A stretch of 64,000 nucleotides of DNA from Tricholomella constricta (Eukaryota > Basidiomycota > Agaricomycetes > Agaricales > Lyophyllaceae): the NCBI GenBank assembly GCA_013368375.1, contig JAACJP010000016.1, positions 620,001 to 684,000 on the forward strand, written 5' to 3'. Shown piece after piece: positions 1 to 11,982 of the stretch. The notes under the pieces were generated by a model. The model saw only the letters and a program-made list of their open reading frames with translations, was not told the origin of the DNA and did not search any database. The position numbers and the translations under genes are program-made. The first letter of the stretch is position 1. Every line of letters starts with the position of its first letter.

Positions 1-1786
1 GACCTTGTCGACGATGTTGAAGAGAAAGATGCGGAAGCGCAGCAACAAGATCCCAGTGATGAGGAGCAGGAGTTCTTCGATGTGTACGATGACAGGGATG
101 GGGAAGACTTGTCGATGGATCTTGATGTATGGTTGCCAGAAGAACCTACACCGAGAATTGTAGTAAGTCTCGCGGTCAAGTCTCGCTCCTTAATGGATGG
201 GAAAAAACCTGTGCTAACAAATGACAAAGGTCAAGAAAAAAGCCGAGCTGAAGGAGATTCCCAGCTTGAAGGGGATGGTCAAGGAGCGGTGAGCGTCTAG
301 CGATGATCAACCCTAGATCAAATACTGATCTAAGTACAATGATCTGGCTCACAGACCGAGCCACCTTGCAGGTATTAACCAGCAATGGCTCACGGCTACC
401 CTGACATCTCGCTCCAAGAAGAAGACTGCCATGAAGAATATCCCTATCAGTGGCCTCGATGACGATGATGTGAAGGATACGGCTCGCAATGTCAGCGATG
501 AAGATTCAAATTGCAGAGTGGAAAAATGAGGTGCGTCATACTTATCTTTCTCCTCACATCGCATTCCTCACTGTCCCCTCATCTATAGTATGTCGATGTT
601 GGAGACACTGACTCAGAGGACAACCACGACACGGCCCAAGCAACACCCCGCCTCGCGAAGCCTGCTGTAACAAGTCGGAAGTATACGAAGACTCCTTCAG
701 TGGCCCCGGTCAAATCTTCGTCATCTGCAGTCACTCGTAAACCAATCATCATCAAGACCAACCCTTCTCTCATTGCAAACTATAGCCTCGGAGATGACAT
801 AGATGAATCAGTTGAACATCCGAAATTTTTGGTCAAGGTTTGGGAGTCGCAGTTCCTCCCGACTATGTACCATCTCTTTTTCTCATCTGAGGACGTGTTC
901 GCAATTCTGACCAAGGGTTCCGACGAGCTCCTTGAATTTATTACGAAGGTTCTCGATGTTGTGGTTCCTGGTCATTCATACACTGTCAGGGAGGGGACCA
1001 AGCTCTATGCAACTGTACGTGACATTCTACTTGTATCAATTGCGACATTTTACTCATCACTCCTTTAGGTTTACGATTACCTTGGTGAGAAGGTGTCGAA
1101 GCTTGGCTCTCGAGGGATAGAAGTTGTCGACACCTTCCTCAAACAGCCAGACTATCACAACAACCCCGAGGCAACGCGCGGTTACATCAAGTGGGCTTTG
1201 AGGGGTGATGGTCCATCTATCTATGGAAGACCAACACCAGAAGAGTGCGAGGTGAAGTCAAAGAAGAAAGAGGATGGCTACATTGTACGCTTTAATATTT
1301 CGGTTTGTCTTGTTTACTTAATCGTTCGTCAGGCCCCGAAAGAAGTGTTCGAGTCTAGATTTGTTGTCGATACCACTAGTCCCTTCCTCAAACTCATGAA
1401 AGGATCTGTTTGGGATTTCGGATGGTCATATGGGGGTGTTGCATTGGCGGTTGTATCGGTAGGTTGAATAGTAATGCAATCTCGCGATTTTTTGCTGACA
1501 TTGCCTCTGTAAGGTCGAGCGAGGATTTCGTGTTGCAAAGCTCCGGCTCAAGGATCCCAAGGCAAAGCCCCCAGTGTTTGGACGTCATCAGGTCGGTCCT
1601 GCGCTTAACGGTGTTCTGGAGATCGCTCGAAAGCTCAGTGTACAACGCCGCGAGAAACTTCTGGACCTGTTTGGGTTGACCACGGACATCGCGCAGGACA
1701 GCCTGAAGAAATGTGCCCTCGTCGAAGATGACAGTGACGACGAGGACATGTATACCCGGATGGTTCATTTCCCCAGTAGCCCATAA
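1..1786 (+). CDS. Unknown multi-exon gene, 3' part (probable Plavaka element partner gene)
   Basis: The gene runs off the left edge. Exons can be followed at about 1-162, 230-288, 372-540, 591-1015, 1069-1285, 1333-1458 and 1514-1786, with GT-AG introns of 45-80 bp. The protein is acidic at the front, then has a globular region with the motifs FLVKVWESQFLP, GYIKWALRGDG and VFESRFVV. It ends in a charged tail (EDDSDDED). The reading frame does not pass cleanly near 500, so an extra splice event or a frameshift is present. I do not recognise a domain; the shape recalls DUF6532-like mushroom proteins, but that is only an impression. Its 5' exon is probably the one at 41,052-41,255 on the other strand, separated by an inversion, because both lie just inside the two ends of a Plavaka element. 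Confidence 0.5.
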
Positions 1787-1939
1787 TTATATCCTTTACA
1801 GTTCCATCTCAAATATGTCTATTCCGCTCAAATGATATGAAATTTCTCGGACTTGTCTAACCTGTACAACTTGTTGAAACACATTCAATGCTGACTTGCG
1901 AGAATATTTGCTCGACCTGTCGACCTGCGACTTGCACGG

Positions 1940-2009
1940 CCTTTTTCGTCCTTTATGGCCTGCTACAGGTCAAAAAAGCCCCGAAAGGCAATTCGCGGAA
2001 AAGCTGATG
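1940..2009 (+). repeat. Plavaka-type element terminus inside a kinase gene (inverted end)
   Basis: Sequence ending in GCTGATG abuts the point where kinase homology begins. A related sequence, also ending in GCTGATG, abuts the other kinase half at 44,750. Shared blocks are CAGGTCA, AAAAAGCCC and GAAAGGC/GACAGGC. After removal, the two kinase halves share only CT, which fits a 2-bp target duplication. Confidence 0.5.
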
Positions 2010-3208
2010 CTACTCTCACTTGGCTATAGACTTCGCCCTCGTTATGACCCCGACTGGATACCTTCCTGGAGCAAAGACATGGGAAAAATGGCCTTCATCA
2101 GAATGTTGCTTCATGAAGACGCGCTGCATTTGTACTGTGCGGTAAGTAACATAATCACTCCTGTGCTTACGCTCACACGATGGTTGCAGCTTCACCTGGT
2201 TAACGATAGTGCCCGTCTGAGTGACGGACAGAAGGTTGTTCTCAAGCTTGTCGACTATGCCTCTACGGAGACTACGATCTCGCGTTACTTCTCTGAGGAG
2301 CCCCAAAGGTCGGACCCTCGAAATCACTGTGTTCCGATTCTAGATGTCATTTCCCTCCCGAACCACCCGTCCAAGGCACTCCTTGTAATGCCTCTTCTCT
2401 ACGCATTTGACCGGCTGCCATTTCGCCGTGTCGGAGAATTCGCGGAGGCCATGCAACAATTCATCGAGGTGAGCGGTTTTCCGTATATCATCTCGCGAAC
2501 GCCGATTTTTACATCATACCAGAATCTTCAATTCATGCATGAGCACAGAATTGCCCACAAGTACGCTCTCGCTCCGTCCATCAAATCTTTGAGCTGACAA
2601 CGCCAAGGGCTGCTTGCCGCCCCAATCTCGTGATGGATGCATCGAAAGTCATCCCCAAAGGCTTTCACTTTCAGAGACCCAACACACACGACGGCGTCAC
2701 ACGCAAATTTGATTGGCTTGAGCGTTGGTCCGTCAAACCGAACAAATACTACTTCACCAACTTCGCAAGCTCAGCTGTGTACCCCGAGGAGCAGTCGACA
2801 GAAACTAGAATCAACCCTCAGGCTGAAGCTGAAGTCGTGAATCTCCTTCGGTGCGATCCGTTCAAGCAGGACGTGAAGCAGCTAGGAGCTACCCTGCTCA
2901 GAGTGGTACAGGTACGAGCTCCGTCCATGCCTATATGTCTTTATTGATGATGTTCAGGAGCACCACGGCCTTGAGCCGTTCCTTCCAATTCTAGAGCTGA
3001 TGACTCTTCCGACCCAAAGGCTCGTCCCTCGCCTGACGAGCTGTTGAAGCTCTTGGCCAAGCTCACATCTTGTGAGCTACAGCGCCGCGTTTGTCGACGG
3101 GAGGACTCCTTTGGTGCTCGACTTCGCATGAGGGCTAGTCGATTGCTCTCAGCAGTGTGTGCTTCGCCTGGATGGCTTAACAATTTTCTACGCAAATTCT
3201 TTAGTTAA
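2010..3208 (+). pseudogene. Type A kinase-like gene, C-terminal part (pseudokinase, broken)
   Basis: This is a member of the large Agaricomycete kinase-like family. Homology to the copy at 52,607-54,055 starts abruptly at codon GYRLRPRYDPDW, so the N-terminal exon is missing. Visible are the lysine strand (VVLKLVD), the helix segment around LLVMPLLYAFDRLPFRRVGE, and the region after the catalytic loop (LVMDASKVIPKG, YYFTNFASS). When the intron after CACAA is spliced, the loop reads H-K-A-A-C-R-P-N. The catalytic Asp of HRD is therefore Ala, and the DFG Asp is Asn. Near 3,015 one base is missing relative to the other copy, which shifts the frame and gives an early stop. It is a decayed pseudokinase. 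The spacer after it (3,209-3,340) matches the spacer downstream of the right-hand copy. Confidence 0.8.
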
Positions 3209-3768
3209 AGTAACTGGTATGAAGTCACTGTGTTGACGTTCATTGCACGGCTTCTCGACTACTACATGTGTCGGCGCCGTCCGCACTTATATCCAATTTG
3301 TGTTTGCTCTTTGTGTTTGCCTTACCTACTTGGTTGCGCGGGCCGTTAAACGGCAGGTCCGAGTTCTAGCGGTTTCAAAGGTGGTGTATGTATGAGACAC
3401 GGCTATCTACCAAAGCCAAGTTATACTTGCATATAGGTTCACTCATCGAAATAACTATGCCTGAACATACACAGCCATAATTGCATTTTTGGCACCCAAA
3501 TAGTATGCAAGGCTCCAAATTTCTAAGTCGGACCCTTCATGCTCCACAGAAGCACATGTGGTCATCCCATTGTGCGAGACCCTAAAGGGGAGATCACTCG
3601 AGAAACAAAGTGGCATTCTGTTATGGTCAAGGCTTAATGGCGGGTCGAGACGATGGGGAGAACAAGTGACACGGCCTGTATGAGTAGTAGTAGCAGGGGG
3701 AGGTACATAGACGGAACAAGGATTTTGTTTTGTTGTAACAGGAGATTTGGATCGTGGGTGGTGTCGTA

Positions 3769-3960
3769 AAAACCAGGGCAGGGCACTACAATGTAATGTG
3801 ACCGACGCTCTAGCGGGCCTATACAGTGTACCGTAGTTGACGCATCGAGCGGGTCCTCTGTGTCGTAGCGGACGCCTGTACAGTGTGTTGTTGTTAACGG
3901 AGCAGCGGACTTCATACACTGTAAGGTACGTTACCGCAGCGGCGGGCTCGCTATGCCGCC
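3769..3960 (+). repeat. Fragment related to the terminal repeat of the 4.5-kb foldback element
   Basis: The segment starting CAGGGCAGGGCACTACAATG resembles the foldback ends at 7,478 and 11,982 (CAGGTAGGGGCATTACAATG). It continues with the same alternation of CTCTAGCGGGCC/CCAGCGGGCCC blocks and TACAGTGTA/TACATTGTA blocks. It looks like one old, isolated end of a related element. Confidence 0.5.
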
Positions 3961-3983
3961 AGAGGGCCCTCATGGTCAAACAA

Positions 3984-4440
3984 TTACCGCCGCGGCCGGC
4001 TTTTGTTCCGGATCCGTGTATTCCGGGTCGAGATTGGTTATCCGGATTAGCATTCAGGCAGCGTAATACCGGGCCTGTATAGCAATCCATGATTTCTGCT
4101 TTGTCCCGGGTCCATTACCGCCGCGGCCAGATTTCGTTCCGGATCCGTGTATTCCGGGTCGAGATTGGTTATCCGGATTAGCATTCAGGCAGCGTAATAC
4201 CGGGCCTGTATAGCAATCCGTGATTTCTGCTTTGTCCCGGGTCCATTACCGCCGCGGCCGGATTTCGTTCCGGATCCGTGTATTCCGGGTCGCGATTGGT
4301 TATCCGGATTAGCATTCGGGCAGGGTGCCGGGTCAAAATTGATTAGCCGGATTAGTGTTCTTGCAGCGCCTAGTTCAGTAGCATTCAGGCAGGGTTCCGG
4401 GTCGAGATTGATTACCTGGATTAGCGTTCTGGCAGCGCCT
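3984..4440 (+). repeat. Tandem repeat, 131-bp unit
   Basis: Units start with TTACCGCCGCGGCC at 3,984, 4,115 and 4,246. They carry TTCCGGATCCGTGTATTCC and GGTTATCCGGATTAGCATTC. Degenerate partial copies (CCGGATTAG, CTGGATTAG) continue to about 4,440. No reading frame is associated with the array. Confidence 0.85.
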
Positions 4441-4686
4441 AGCTGGCCTCTATATCAACTCGTGAGTTCTGAATGGGGGGTTAGAATTGAAAATTTGTTT
4501 CTGAGATTTGAATATCTGGCTCCGGACTCAGGCAGTCAAGGTGTCCCGCACTCTGCATATACTTGAACATTACACAGTTACACTATCGTTTTGCTGCACA
4601 CTTTCAAGCCGCATTATGAATCCAAAGTCACTCACACTCCAGTGGAGATTGATTGTAATAGAGTACAAAGCTTTACTCAAATTTTA

Positions 4687-4752
4687 CAGCGTTTTGCAGA
4701 ATTCATGACAGTTGGCGTTTCAAAATTACATTACATCATTTTACGGACTTAG
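4687..4752 (+). repeat. Left terminal inverted repeat of the Tc1-like element
   Basis: This 66-bp end pairs with 34,881-34,945. It is preceded by TA. Confidence 0.8.
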
Positions 4753-4828
4753 AATTATTTGAGGATTTTGATGAGCTAATCAATCTCTTGCTTGCTTTCT
4801 CTCGTCGTGTCTATGTCTACAGCTTTAT

Positions 4829-6460
4829 GTGCTTGCTCTAATGGTCCGGCGCATTACCAGCAATGCCACAGTTGAGTCTTCAGATGAAAACGAGGACGAC
4901 ACTGGGCATGGCAACGATGACTCCTCATCCTCCTCATCATCAAGTTCATCTGACAGCAAAAATGACGGTCACAATGGTCCCCTAGTCCAAGCGATAGACC
5001 AGATCCTTCTAGGGGAAACAAAAGGGAAAGGGAAAAGCAAGAAAACTGGCACCGCTAGAGGGGCCAAGGGGGGTGCAAGTGAGTGTCTCCCCATGTGTAT
5101 GCGACTCTTCTCTTAGCCATTACCTCAGAGAATAAACCCTCAGCCACTGGAGACGAACTGGATGGTGAATCAACAAGGAAATTGACATTCAACATCGCTA
5201 TGTTCTCAGCAAAGGAAGCCTCAAAGGATCTGAAGAAGCGGACAGGTAAAAACACGTACATGGTCCTCAACAGCAACGAACCCTTTGATACCTGGAGGGC
5301 CCAGCTCCTCGTTCGAGTCGAGAAAACACTAAAGCCAAGCCAACTCGACATCAACGACTATGAAATCCACTTCACGGTTGCTCGTATTTCACCATCACCA
5401 CTCACAGTTGCCTCGGATGAAGAATACTCGAATATGCTGGAGCGGGTGGGAAGGAGTAAAGATTCGGCATGTAATGTGTATGTTCAAGAGCTTCGCTCTT
5501 CGACAAAGGTACTTAGGTTCTCTCTTGAGTTCAGTTATATGCTTGCTGAATTCCGGTCTACAGAAACGCGGTAAAGAGAATGATTCAGAGGGAGTCGAAG
5601 ACTCGGAGGAGGAGGAAGGACATAAGAATAAAAAAGCCAAGAAGACAAAGGTACGTGTTTTGCCTTCATTCAAAATATGTTTTCTAACTGTTCCTAGCCT
5701 CCCAAGGCTGCTGATATCAAATCGGCAAATGTTCCGCATAACGATAACATCAAAGCCCTCCGGGCGAAATGGATCTGCCATAAGAAACCTGGCTGCTCAA
5801 GCGAGCACTGTTTCATCAACCCCGAAGACGGCTCCCACCTTCCCCTCGGCCATAGCCATTTTGATACGTGGGGGTCGGCAATGGTATCATCCTATTGCAT
5901 TATCCGCCTACATTCATTATCGGCTAATTCTTACTCATCAGCTCAAGGGCGAAGAATTTGCATCTCTCACGGCACCACCAAATCACCCGTCGTTCAGGAA
6001 TCTGCCTACCAAGCAACTCGGGCAACTCATCCCTTTGCTCGAACGTCGCCTTCAAGCAAAAAATACCAATACATCTCCTACCTCCGTAATCAACTTCAAC
6101 GTCCCACCTGAAGTCATTCATCTGCTTCGCCCTGTCCCCGCAACACCCGAGCCAACCAATTTACTTGCCCCAGCACCAGCAATCCTTCCACGCGTACCTG
6201 TTCTAGCATACAGTGGCACCACCGGCATGCTTATCCCAAGTGATCGTGTTCCTGGACCTGATATGACTCTTGGCGAGTTCTGCCTTGCGCATCGCTTGAC
6301 AGATGGGGTTCGTAACAAGCTGGAGGAAAATGGATATTCAGGATCACATACCTTCCAGTATGCGCAGTGGGAGGAGTTGCGGGAAGCAGGATTGAAAGCA
6401 GGTGAGATCGCGCAGCTCAAGCATGCCATTGTGACGTTGTCCCTTCCTCAAGACGTTTGA
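4829..6460 (+). CDS. Unknown protein with acidic Ser-rich start and SAM-like C-terminus, carried in the Tc1-like element
   Basis: Five exons fit: 4,829-5,078, 5,117-5,508, 5,564-5,650, 5,698-5,883 and 5,942-6,460, with GT-AG introns of 38-58 bp. The start could also be the ATG at 4,841. The protein begins with a Ser/Asp/Glu-rich stretch and a Lys-rich segment. A conserved-looking region follows (FNIAMFSAKEASKDL, NEPFDTWRAQLL). Next is a Cys/His region (WICHKKPGCSSEHCF), which may bind zinc, and the C-terminus is predicted helical and SAM-like (LGEFCLAHRL ... LREAGLKAGEIAQLKHAI). Function is unknown. It lies between the inverted ends of the Tc1-like element and converges with the transposase gene, so it is probably cargo or an accessory gene. 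The frame is open throughout. Confidence 0.7.
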
Positions 6461-6573
6461 CAGTTTGTATTAGTGCCTGTTTCATAGATGTTTTCGGATT
6501 CAATACTTTTGTTATGGACTTTATCGACAGAACCTTGTACAATTAGAGCTTTGCAATCGATACGATATGTGTT

Positions 6574-7400
6574 TTAGAAGTACCCTGCATGAAAAAAATA
6601 ACCTTCTGCATCATCCGATGTTATGACATCCATCGCAACCTGGACATCAAATAGAATACCATCGCCAGGAGAAAACAGATCGTAGTTACGGCGGATCCAG
6701 GCTTTGATCTTGGAGATCGCCTCCTCGATTGGATTTAGATCTGGAGAGTATGGGGGCAAGAAAATAATGCGAACGCCTGCAGAAAGAATCAATAAACCAC
6801 CTGAACTATTACAGTAGTATGCGCACCGAATCTCCCAGCAAGCTCCAAAATTTCAGCGCCGTGATGAATGTGTGCATTATCCATCACCAGGACACTCAAC
6901 CTTCCAGGGTATGGTGACGTGAGAGGCATCTACCAGTACAGTGAGAGGTAAGCTATTATGGGATGGAGCGGAAACAGGACTCACAACGCTGTGCTCGAGG
7001 AAATACAAAAACTTGTCGCGTGTCATTGAGCCTTCGACAACCGTACTTGCAACAATTCCATCGAGAGTCAAGAGCCATTCACCAGAAACCCGGCAGCCAC
7101 GCACAAAGGCCCCTTGCATCACTGCGCGTTTCCCCTTCTTGGAACGACCACGACGCCGATGGAGTGTGCGCTCATCCTTCGAAAACTCGTCAAGAAATCC
7201 GATCTCCTCAGGCCTGTATTGACCCATTATCCTAACAAAGTCAGCCCGCAAGTTCTCGTCGCGTTCCTTTGCAATTCGTCGCAGTTTTTTGAGGGAGACC
7301 CCAGACCGCTCGAGCTCTCGATAGATGGTTGTGAAGTGAACCGAAATAAATCTGTTCGTGTCAAGAAGACCAAGTAGTTCGTCCAAAAACCAGTCAGGAC
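6574..7400 (-). pseudogene. IS630/Tc1-type transposase, 3' part (gene split by the KDZ insertion)
   Basis: Exons on the minus strand are 7,400-6,985, 6,929-6,827 and 6,777-6,574. The catalytic triad is visible: Asp in GFLDEFSKDERT, Asp in VLVMDNAHIHHG, and the acidic position in PPYSPDLNPIEE. The C-terminus GYFFHAGYF ends in a stop. The first exon is cut at RPD|WFLDELLG, exactly where the KDZ element starts. The missing front of the gene (helix-turn-helix region) is at 34,582-34,829, and taking out the KDZ element with one 7-bp duplication puts the two parts in frame. The gene was therefore intact when it was hit. Confidence 0.9.
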
Positions 7401-7477
7401 CACTTCAGTCAACCCCCTGGAGACCCCTTATTAGGGTAGTCAGTCCCACTGTGAAAGACTACCCTAACTAGGCCCTA
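7401..7477 (+). repeat. KDZ left terminal inverted repeat
   Basis: Identical in reverse to 34,505-34,581. It holds an internal hairpin, AGGGTAGTC ... GACTACCCT. The foldback element follows immediately. Confidence 0.93.
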
Positions 7478-8043
7478 CACATACAGGCACTACAATGTAG
7501 CGTGTCCCACGGTCCAGCGGGCCCATACATTGTAGCGTACTTGACGGCACCAGCGGGCCCGCTGGAGCGCCAGCGGGGCCCCTACATGTAGCCGTCTGGC
7601 ACGGTGCCAGCGGGACCTCTACATGTAGCGTCTGGCACAGCACCAGCGGGCCCGCTGGTGCTGCAGCGGGCCTATATGGTGCTGCGGGGGGCAGCAGGTG
7701 GGGGCTAGTGGGGCACTACCCACATCCGCAGACCTCCGCGGGTCGTTGTCTGTGGAGCACACCCAGTATTGCAGGGGGCCGATATGGTGCTGTGAGGGGG
7801 CAGCAGGGTGGGGGGGCTTGCGGAGCACTGCCCATGTCCGCGGACGTCCGCGGGTCGTTGTCTAGGGCACACCCAGGATTGCAGGGGGCCGATACGGTGC
7901 TGTGGGGGGGCAGCAGGGTGGGCGGCTTGCGGGCACTGCCCATGTCCGCGGACGTCCGCGGGTCATTGCCTGTGGAGCACACCCAGCAATGCTGCAGGCC
8001 TATATGATGCAATAGGGGGCCACAGAGCAGGTGCTGTTACACA

Positions 8044-9100
8044 CCTCCGCGGACTTGCAGCGGAGCACATTACATATAGTATGTCTGCATTACATTGAGC
8101 TTGCAGGGCAGTACCCACGTCCGCGGACGTCCGCAGGTCGTTGCCTGTGGAGCACACGCAGCCCTGCAGCAGGCCTATATGGTGCTGTGAGGGCCACGGA
8201 GCAGCACACCTCCGCGGACTTGCAGCGGAGCACATTACATATAGTATGTCTGCATTACATTGAGCTTGCAGGGCAGTACCCACGTCCGCGGACGTCCGCA
8301 GGTCATTGCCTGTGGAGCACACGCAGCCCTGCAGCAGGCCTATATGGTGCTGTGAGGGCCACGGAGCAGCACACCTCCGCGGACTTGCAGCGGAGCACAC
8401 TACACATAGTATGTCTGCATTACATTGAGCTTGCAGGGCATTACCCACGTCCGCAGACGTCTGCGGGTTGTTGCCTGTGGAGCACACGCAGCACTGCAGC
8501 AGGCCTATATGGTGCTGTGGGGGGACACAGAGCAGGTGCTGTTACACACCTCCGCGGACTTGCAGCGGAGCACACTACATATAGTATGTCTGCATTACAT
8601 TGAGCTTGCAGGGCAGTACCCACGTCCGCGGACGTCCGCGGGTCATTGCCTGTGGAGCACACCCAGCACTGCAGCAGACCTATATGGTGGTGTGGGGGCC
8701 ACAGAGCAGCACACCTCCGCGGACGTGCAGCGGAGCACACTACATATAGTATGTCTGCATGACATTGAGCTTGCAGGGCATTACCCACGTCCGCGGACAT
8801 CGGATGTCCGCAGGTCGTTGCCTGTGGGGCACACCCAGCACTGCAGCAGGCCTATATGGTGCAGTGGGCCACAAAGCAGCGCACCTCCGCGGACTTGCAG
8901 CGGAGCACACTACATATAGTATGTCTGCATGACATTGAGCTTGCAGAGCATTACCCACGTCCGCGGACCTCCGCGGGTTATTGCCTGTGGGGCACACCCA
9001 GCACCGCAGCAGGCCTATATGGTGCAGTAGGGGGCCGCGGAGCAGGGGCTGTTACACACCTCCGCAGACTTGCAGTGGAGCACACGGAGTAGCAGTAGCA
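8044..9100 (+). repeat. Foldback left-arm tandem array, 165-176-bp unit
   Basis: About seven units start with CCTCCGCGGACTTGCAG near 8,044, 8,209, 8,374, 8,549, 8,714, 8,883 and 9,059. Each has ATATAGTATGTCTGCAT, TTGAGCTTGCAGGGCA and, in most, the 16-bp perfect palindrome CCGCGGACGTCCGCGG or a one-base variant. Confidence 0.9.
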
Positions 9101-10479
9101 GTGGAGCACAAAATCAAGAACGAAGGAATAATACTCCTTGAAAGATGGAACTGGGTGTCTTTGATCATGGTCCTATTGGGCAGTTCGGGCACCAGCCTTG
9201 CCAGGAAAATACGATTTGAGTATGGTTACAGACAAGGAGCAGGGCTGTTTTGCCACCTCCGCGGAGTTGCAGTGGAGCACACTACATGTAGCATGTCTAA
9301 AGTACATCTGCAGACCTCCATGGACTGTTGTCTGTGTAGCACACCTGGTGCTGCAGTGGGCCTATACAGTGCTAGGGGGACATAGAGCAGAGGTGTTATA
9401 CACCTCCACGGAGTAGCAATGGAGCACACTACATGTAGCATGTCCTACATTTCTACTGGTATACAACCTCAACAGTATACAGTATCACCATCAAATCCTG
9501 TCTGGATGTTATGGTTTACCTCCATTCAATCATGGGCCTACAGTGGAGGCTACACTTAAACCTGTAGCTCCACTATAACTGTGGTGTGGAGTTAACAAAG
9601 CCTGTATCAAGTATCAAGGGAGTGTTTTGTAATGAGTATGACCTTTGTGTTCCTTAGTATTTCAATAGCAGGAGGGCTGCAACAGCTGAAGGGCCGCAAC
9701 GGCTGTTTCTAGCTCGATATTGACAATGCTGTGCATAAAGAGTACATTATATCGCAGTAGCAAAGTAAGTGTAAAGCTCAATATGAAAGATGGTGCTGTA
9801 TCATGCACTCTGAAGCACAAACAACAAAGACTGCTGATTGACAGCTATAAGAGGACACAGGGCTACTCTCAATACATTCTCTCTGTGAATTTGTAAGAAT
9901 AGCTTACATAGTGTAAATAATGCTAGTATACGGTAGAGATGATATAAGAAAGCTACAATAGCATGATGCTGCAGTGAACATAAGTACTGCAGAATAAGCA
10001 ATCTTTTGGATATTGGACATGTCCACTTGTCTGTAAAGTGTACCAAAGTGATACACTTATGCACTCTCTTTGGAATTCAGCCCACATATTAGACGTAGGC
10101 TTGGACCAGTTAGACTAAATTCAAAGCTTGTGTATCCAAGCACATATACATTTTTTGATTGACCGTGGCGTAACAATAAATATACTTTGAAATGCATTGC
10201 CACACTGCTGCTGTGCTGTCGGAGTGATGAAGTGTCAGTGGAACCAAGGCTGAAGATTACATCAATACAATTCACTTCTATTACAGGGCATGGAAACCTG
10301 CAGGTCTTGCATACTGGTTACGCCACACTGCGGAAGTGACTGAAGTCCGCGGACATGCCAAATGTCATATACCTGCTCTGTAATGTGATGTCGGTATTTG
10401 AATTGGAGCCTACATTGCACAGTGCAGAGTAGGTCACCGGCATTATGCCTCGTATGTTGGACATGCTATATAGTGTGCT
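9101..10479. other. Foldback inner part and loop, no gene
   Basis: Outer parts still carry short arm-like repeats (9,240-9,450 and 10,320-10,480). The middle, about 9,450-10,300, is unique and AT-rich. No exon chain or known motif is visible. Confidence 0.6.
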
Positions 10480-11560
10480 CCGCTGCAAGCATGATATATG
10501 TAGTGTGCTCCGCTGCAAGTCTGCGGAGGTGTGTAACAGCACCTGCTCCGTGGCCTCCTACAGTACTATATAGGCCCACGGCAGCCCCAGCGGGCTTGTT
10601 GACACTATGCCAGATGGCTGCACGTAGATGATGTGCTCGTACATTGGACATGATATACATAGTGTGCTCATGATATATGTAGTGTACTCCGCTGCAAGTC
10701 TGCGGAGGTGTGTAACAGCACCTGCTCTGTGGCCCCCTACTGCACCATATAGGCCTGCAGCATTGCTGGGTGTGCTCCACAGGCAACGACCTGCGGACAT
10801 CCGCGGACGTGGGTAATGCCCTGCAAGCTCAATGTAATGCAGACATACTATATGTAGTGTGCTCCGCTGCAAGTCCGCGGAGGTGTGTAACAGCACCTGC
10901 TCTGTGTCCCCCTACTGCATCATATAGGCCTGCAGCATTGCTGGGTGTGCTCCACAGGCAACGACCTGCGGACGTCCGCGGACGTGGGTAATGCCCTGCA
11001 AGCTCAATGTCATGCAGACATACTATATGTAGTGTGCTCCGCTGCAAGTCCGCGGAGGTGTGCTGCTTTATGGCCCACTGCACCATATAAGCCTGCTGCA
11101 GTGCTGGGTGTGCCCCACAGGCAACAACCCGCAGAGGTCTGCGGACGTCGGTAATGCTCTGCAAGCTCAATGTCATGCAGACATACTATATGTAGTGTGC
11201 TCCGCTGCAAGTCCGCGGAGGTGTGCTGCTTTGTGGCCCACTGCACCATATAGGCCTGCTGCAGTGCTGGGTGTGCCCACAGGCAACGACCTGCGGACAT
11301 CCGCGGACGTGGGTAATGCCCTGCAAGCTCAATGTCATGCAGACATACTATATGTAGTGTGCTCCGCTGCAAGTCCGCAGAGGTGTGCTGCTTTATGGCC
11401 CACTGCACCATATAAGCCTGCTGCAGTGCTGGGTGTGCCCCACAGGCAACAGCCCGTGGAGGTCCGCGGACGTGGGTAATGCCCTGCAAGCTCAATGTTG
11501 TGTGGACATACTATATGTAATGTGCTCCGCTGCAAGTCCGCGGAGGTGTGTAACAGCACC
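10480..11560 (-). repeat. Foldback right-arm tandem array (inverted copy of the left array)
   Basis: The same 165-176-bp units appear in reverse orientation, recognised by repeated CTGCAAGTCCGCGGAGGTG and GTGTGCTCCGCTGCAAG. The outer part of the arm, to 11,982, mirrors 7,478-8,040. Confidence 0.9.
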
Positions 11561-11982
11561 TGCTCTGTGGCTCCCTATTGCATTATATAGGCCTGCAGCA
11601 ATCCTGGGTGTGCCCCAGACAACGACCCGCGGACGTCCGCGGACATGGGCAGTGCTCCGCAAGCCCCCCCACCCTGCTGCCCCCCCACAGCACCATATCG
11701 GCCCCCTGCAATACTGGGTATGCTCCACAGACAACGACCCGCGGAGGTCCGCGGATGTGGGTAGTGCCCCACTAGCCCCCACCTGCTGCCCCCCGCAGCA
11801 CCATATAGGCCCGCTGCAGCACCAGCGGGCCCGCTGGTGCTGTGCCAGACGCTACATGTAGAGGTCCCGCTGGCACCGTGCCAGACGGCTACATGTAGGG
11901 GCCCCGCTGGTGCCGTCAAGTACGCTACAATGTATGGGCCCGCTGGACCGTAGGACACACTACATTGTAATGCCCCTACCTG

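Larger units (their letters stand above)
7478..11982. mobile_element. 4.5-kb foldback element with tandem-repeat arms
   Basis: The left arm (7,478-9,440) is mirrored by the right arm (10,300-11,982). The outer ends CACATACAGGCACTACAATG and, reversed, CAGGTAGGGGCATTACAATG agree at 15 of 20 positions. GGCCCTA is duplicated at 7,471-7,477 and 11,983-11,989, and removing the element restores the KDZ end as read at the intact right terminus. No transposase is seen; open frames in the arms are by-products of the repeats. It is probably non-autonomous. Its 7-bp duplication equals that of the KDZ element, so KDZ transposase may move it (inference). Confidence 0.82.

Noticed and set aside
2010..3208. 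Left type A kinase as a functional gene with a new start at 1,896
   Set aside because: The upstream codons are transposon-end sequence, the N-terminal exon is absent, and a one-base loss near 3,015 truncates the C-terminus.
7478..11982. Regularly spaced repeats suggesting a CRISPR-like array, and long open frames across them
   Set aside because: Units of 165-176 bp in a fungal foldback element are not CRISPR. The frames are open on both strands because the repeat has few stops, and they differ from unit to unit.
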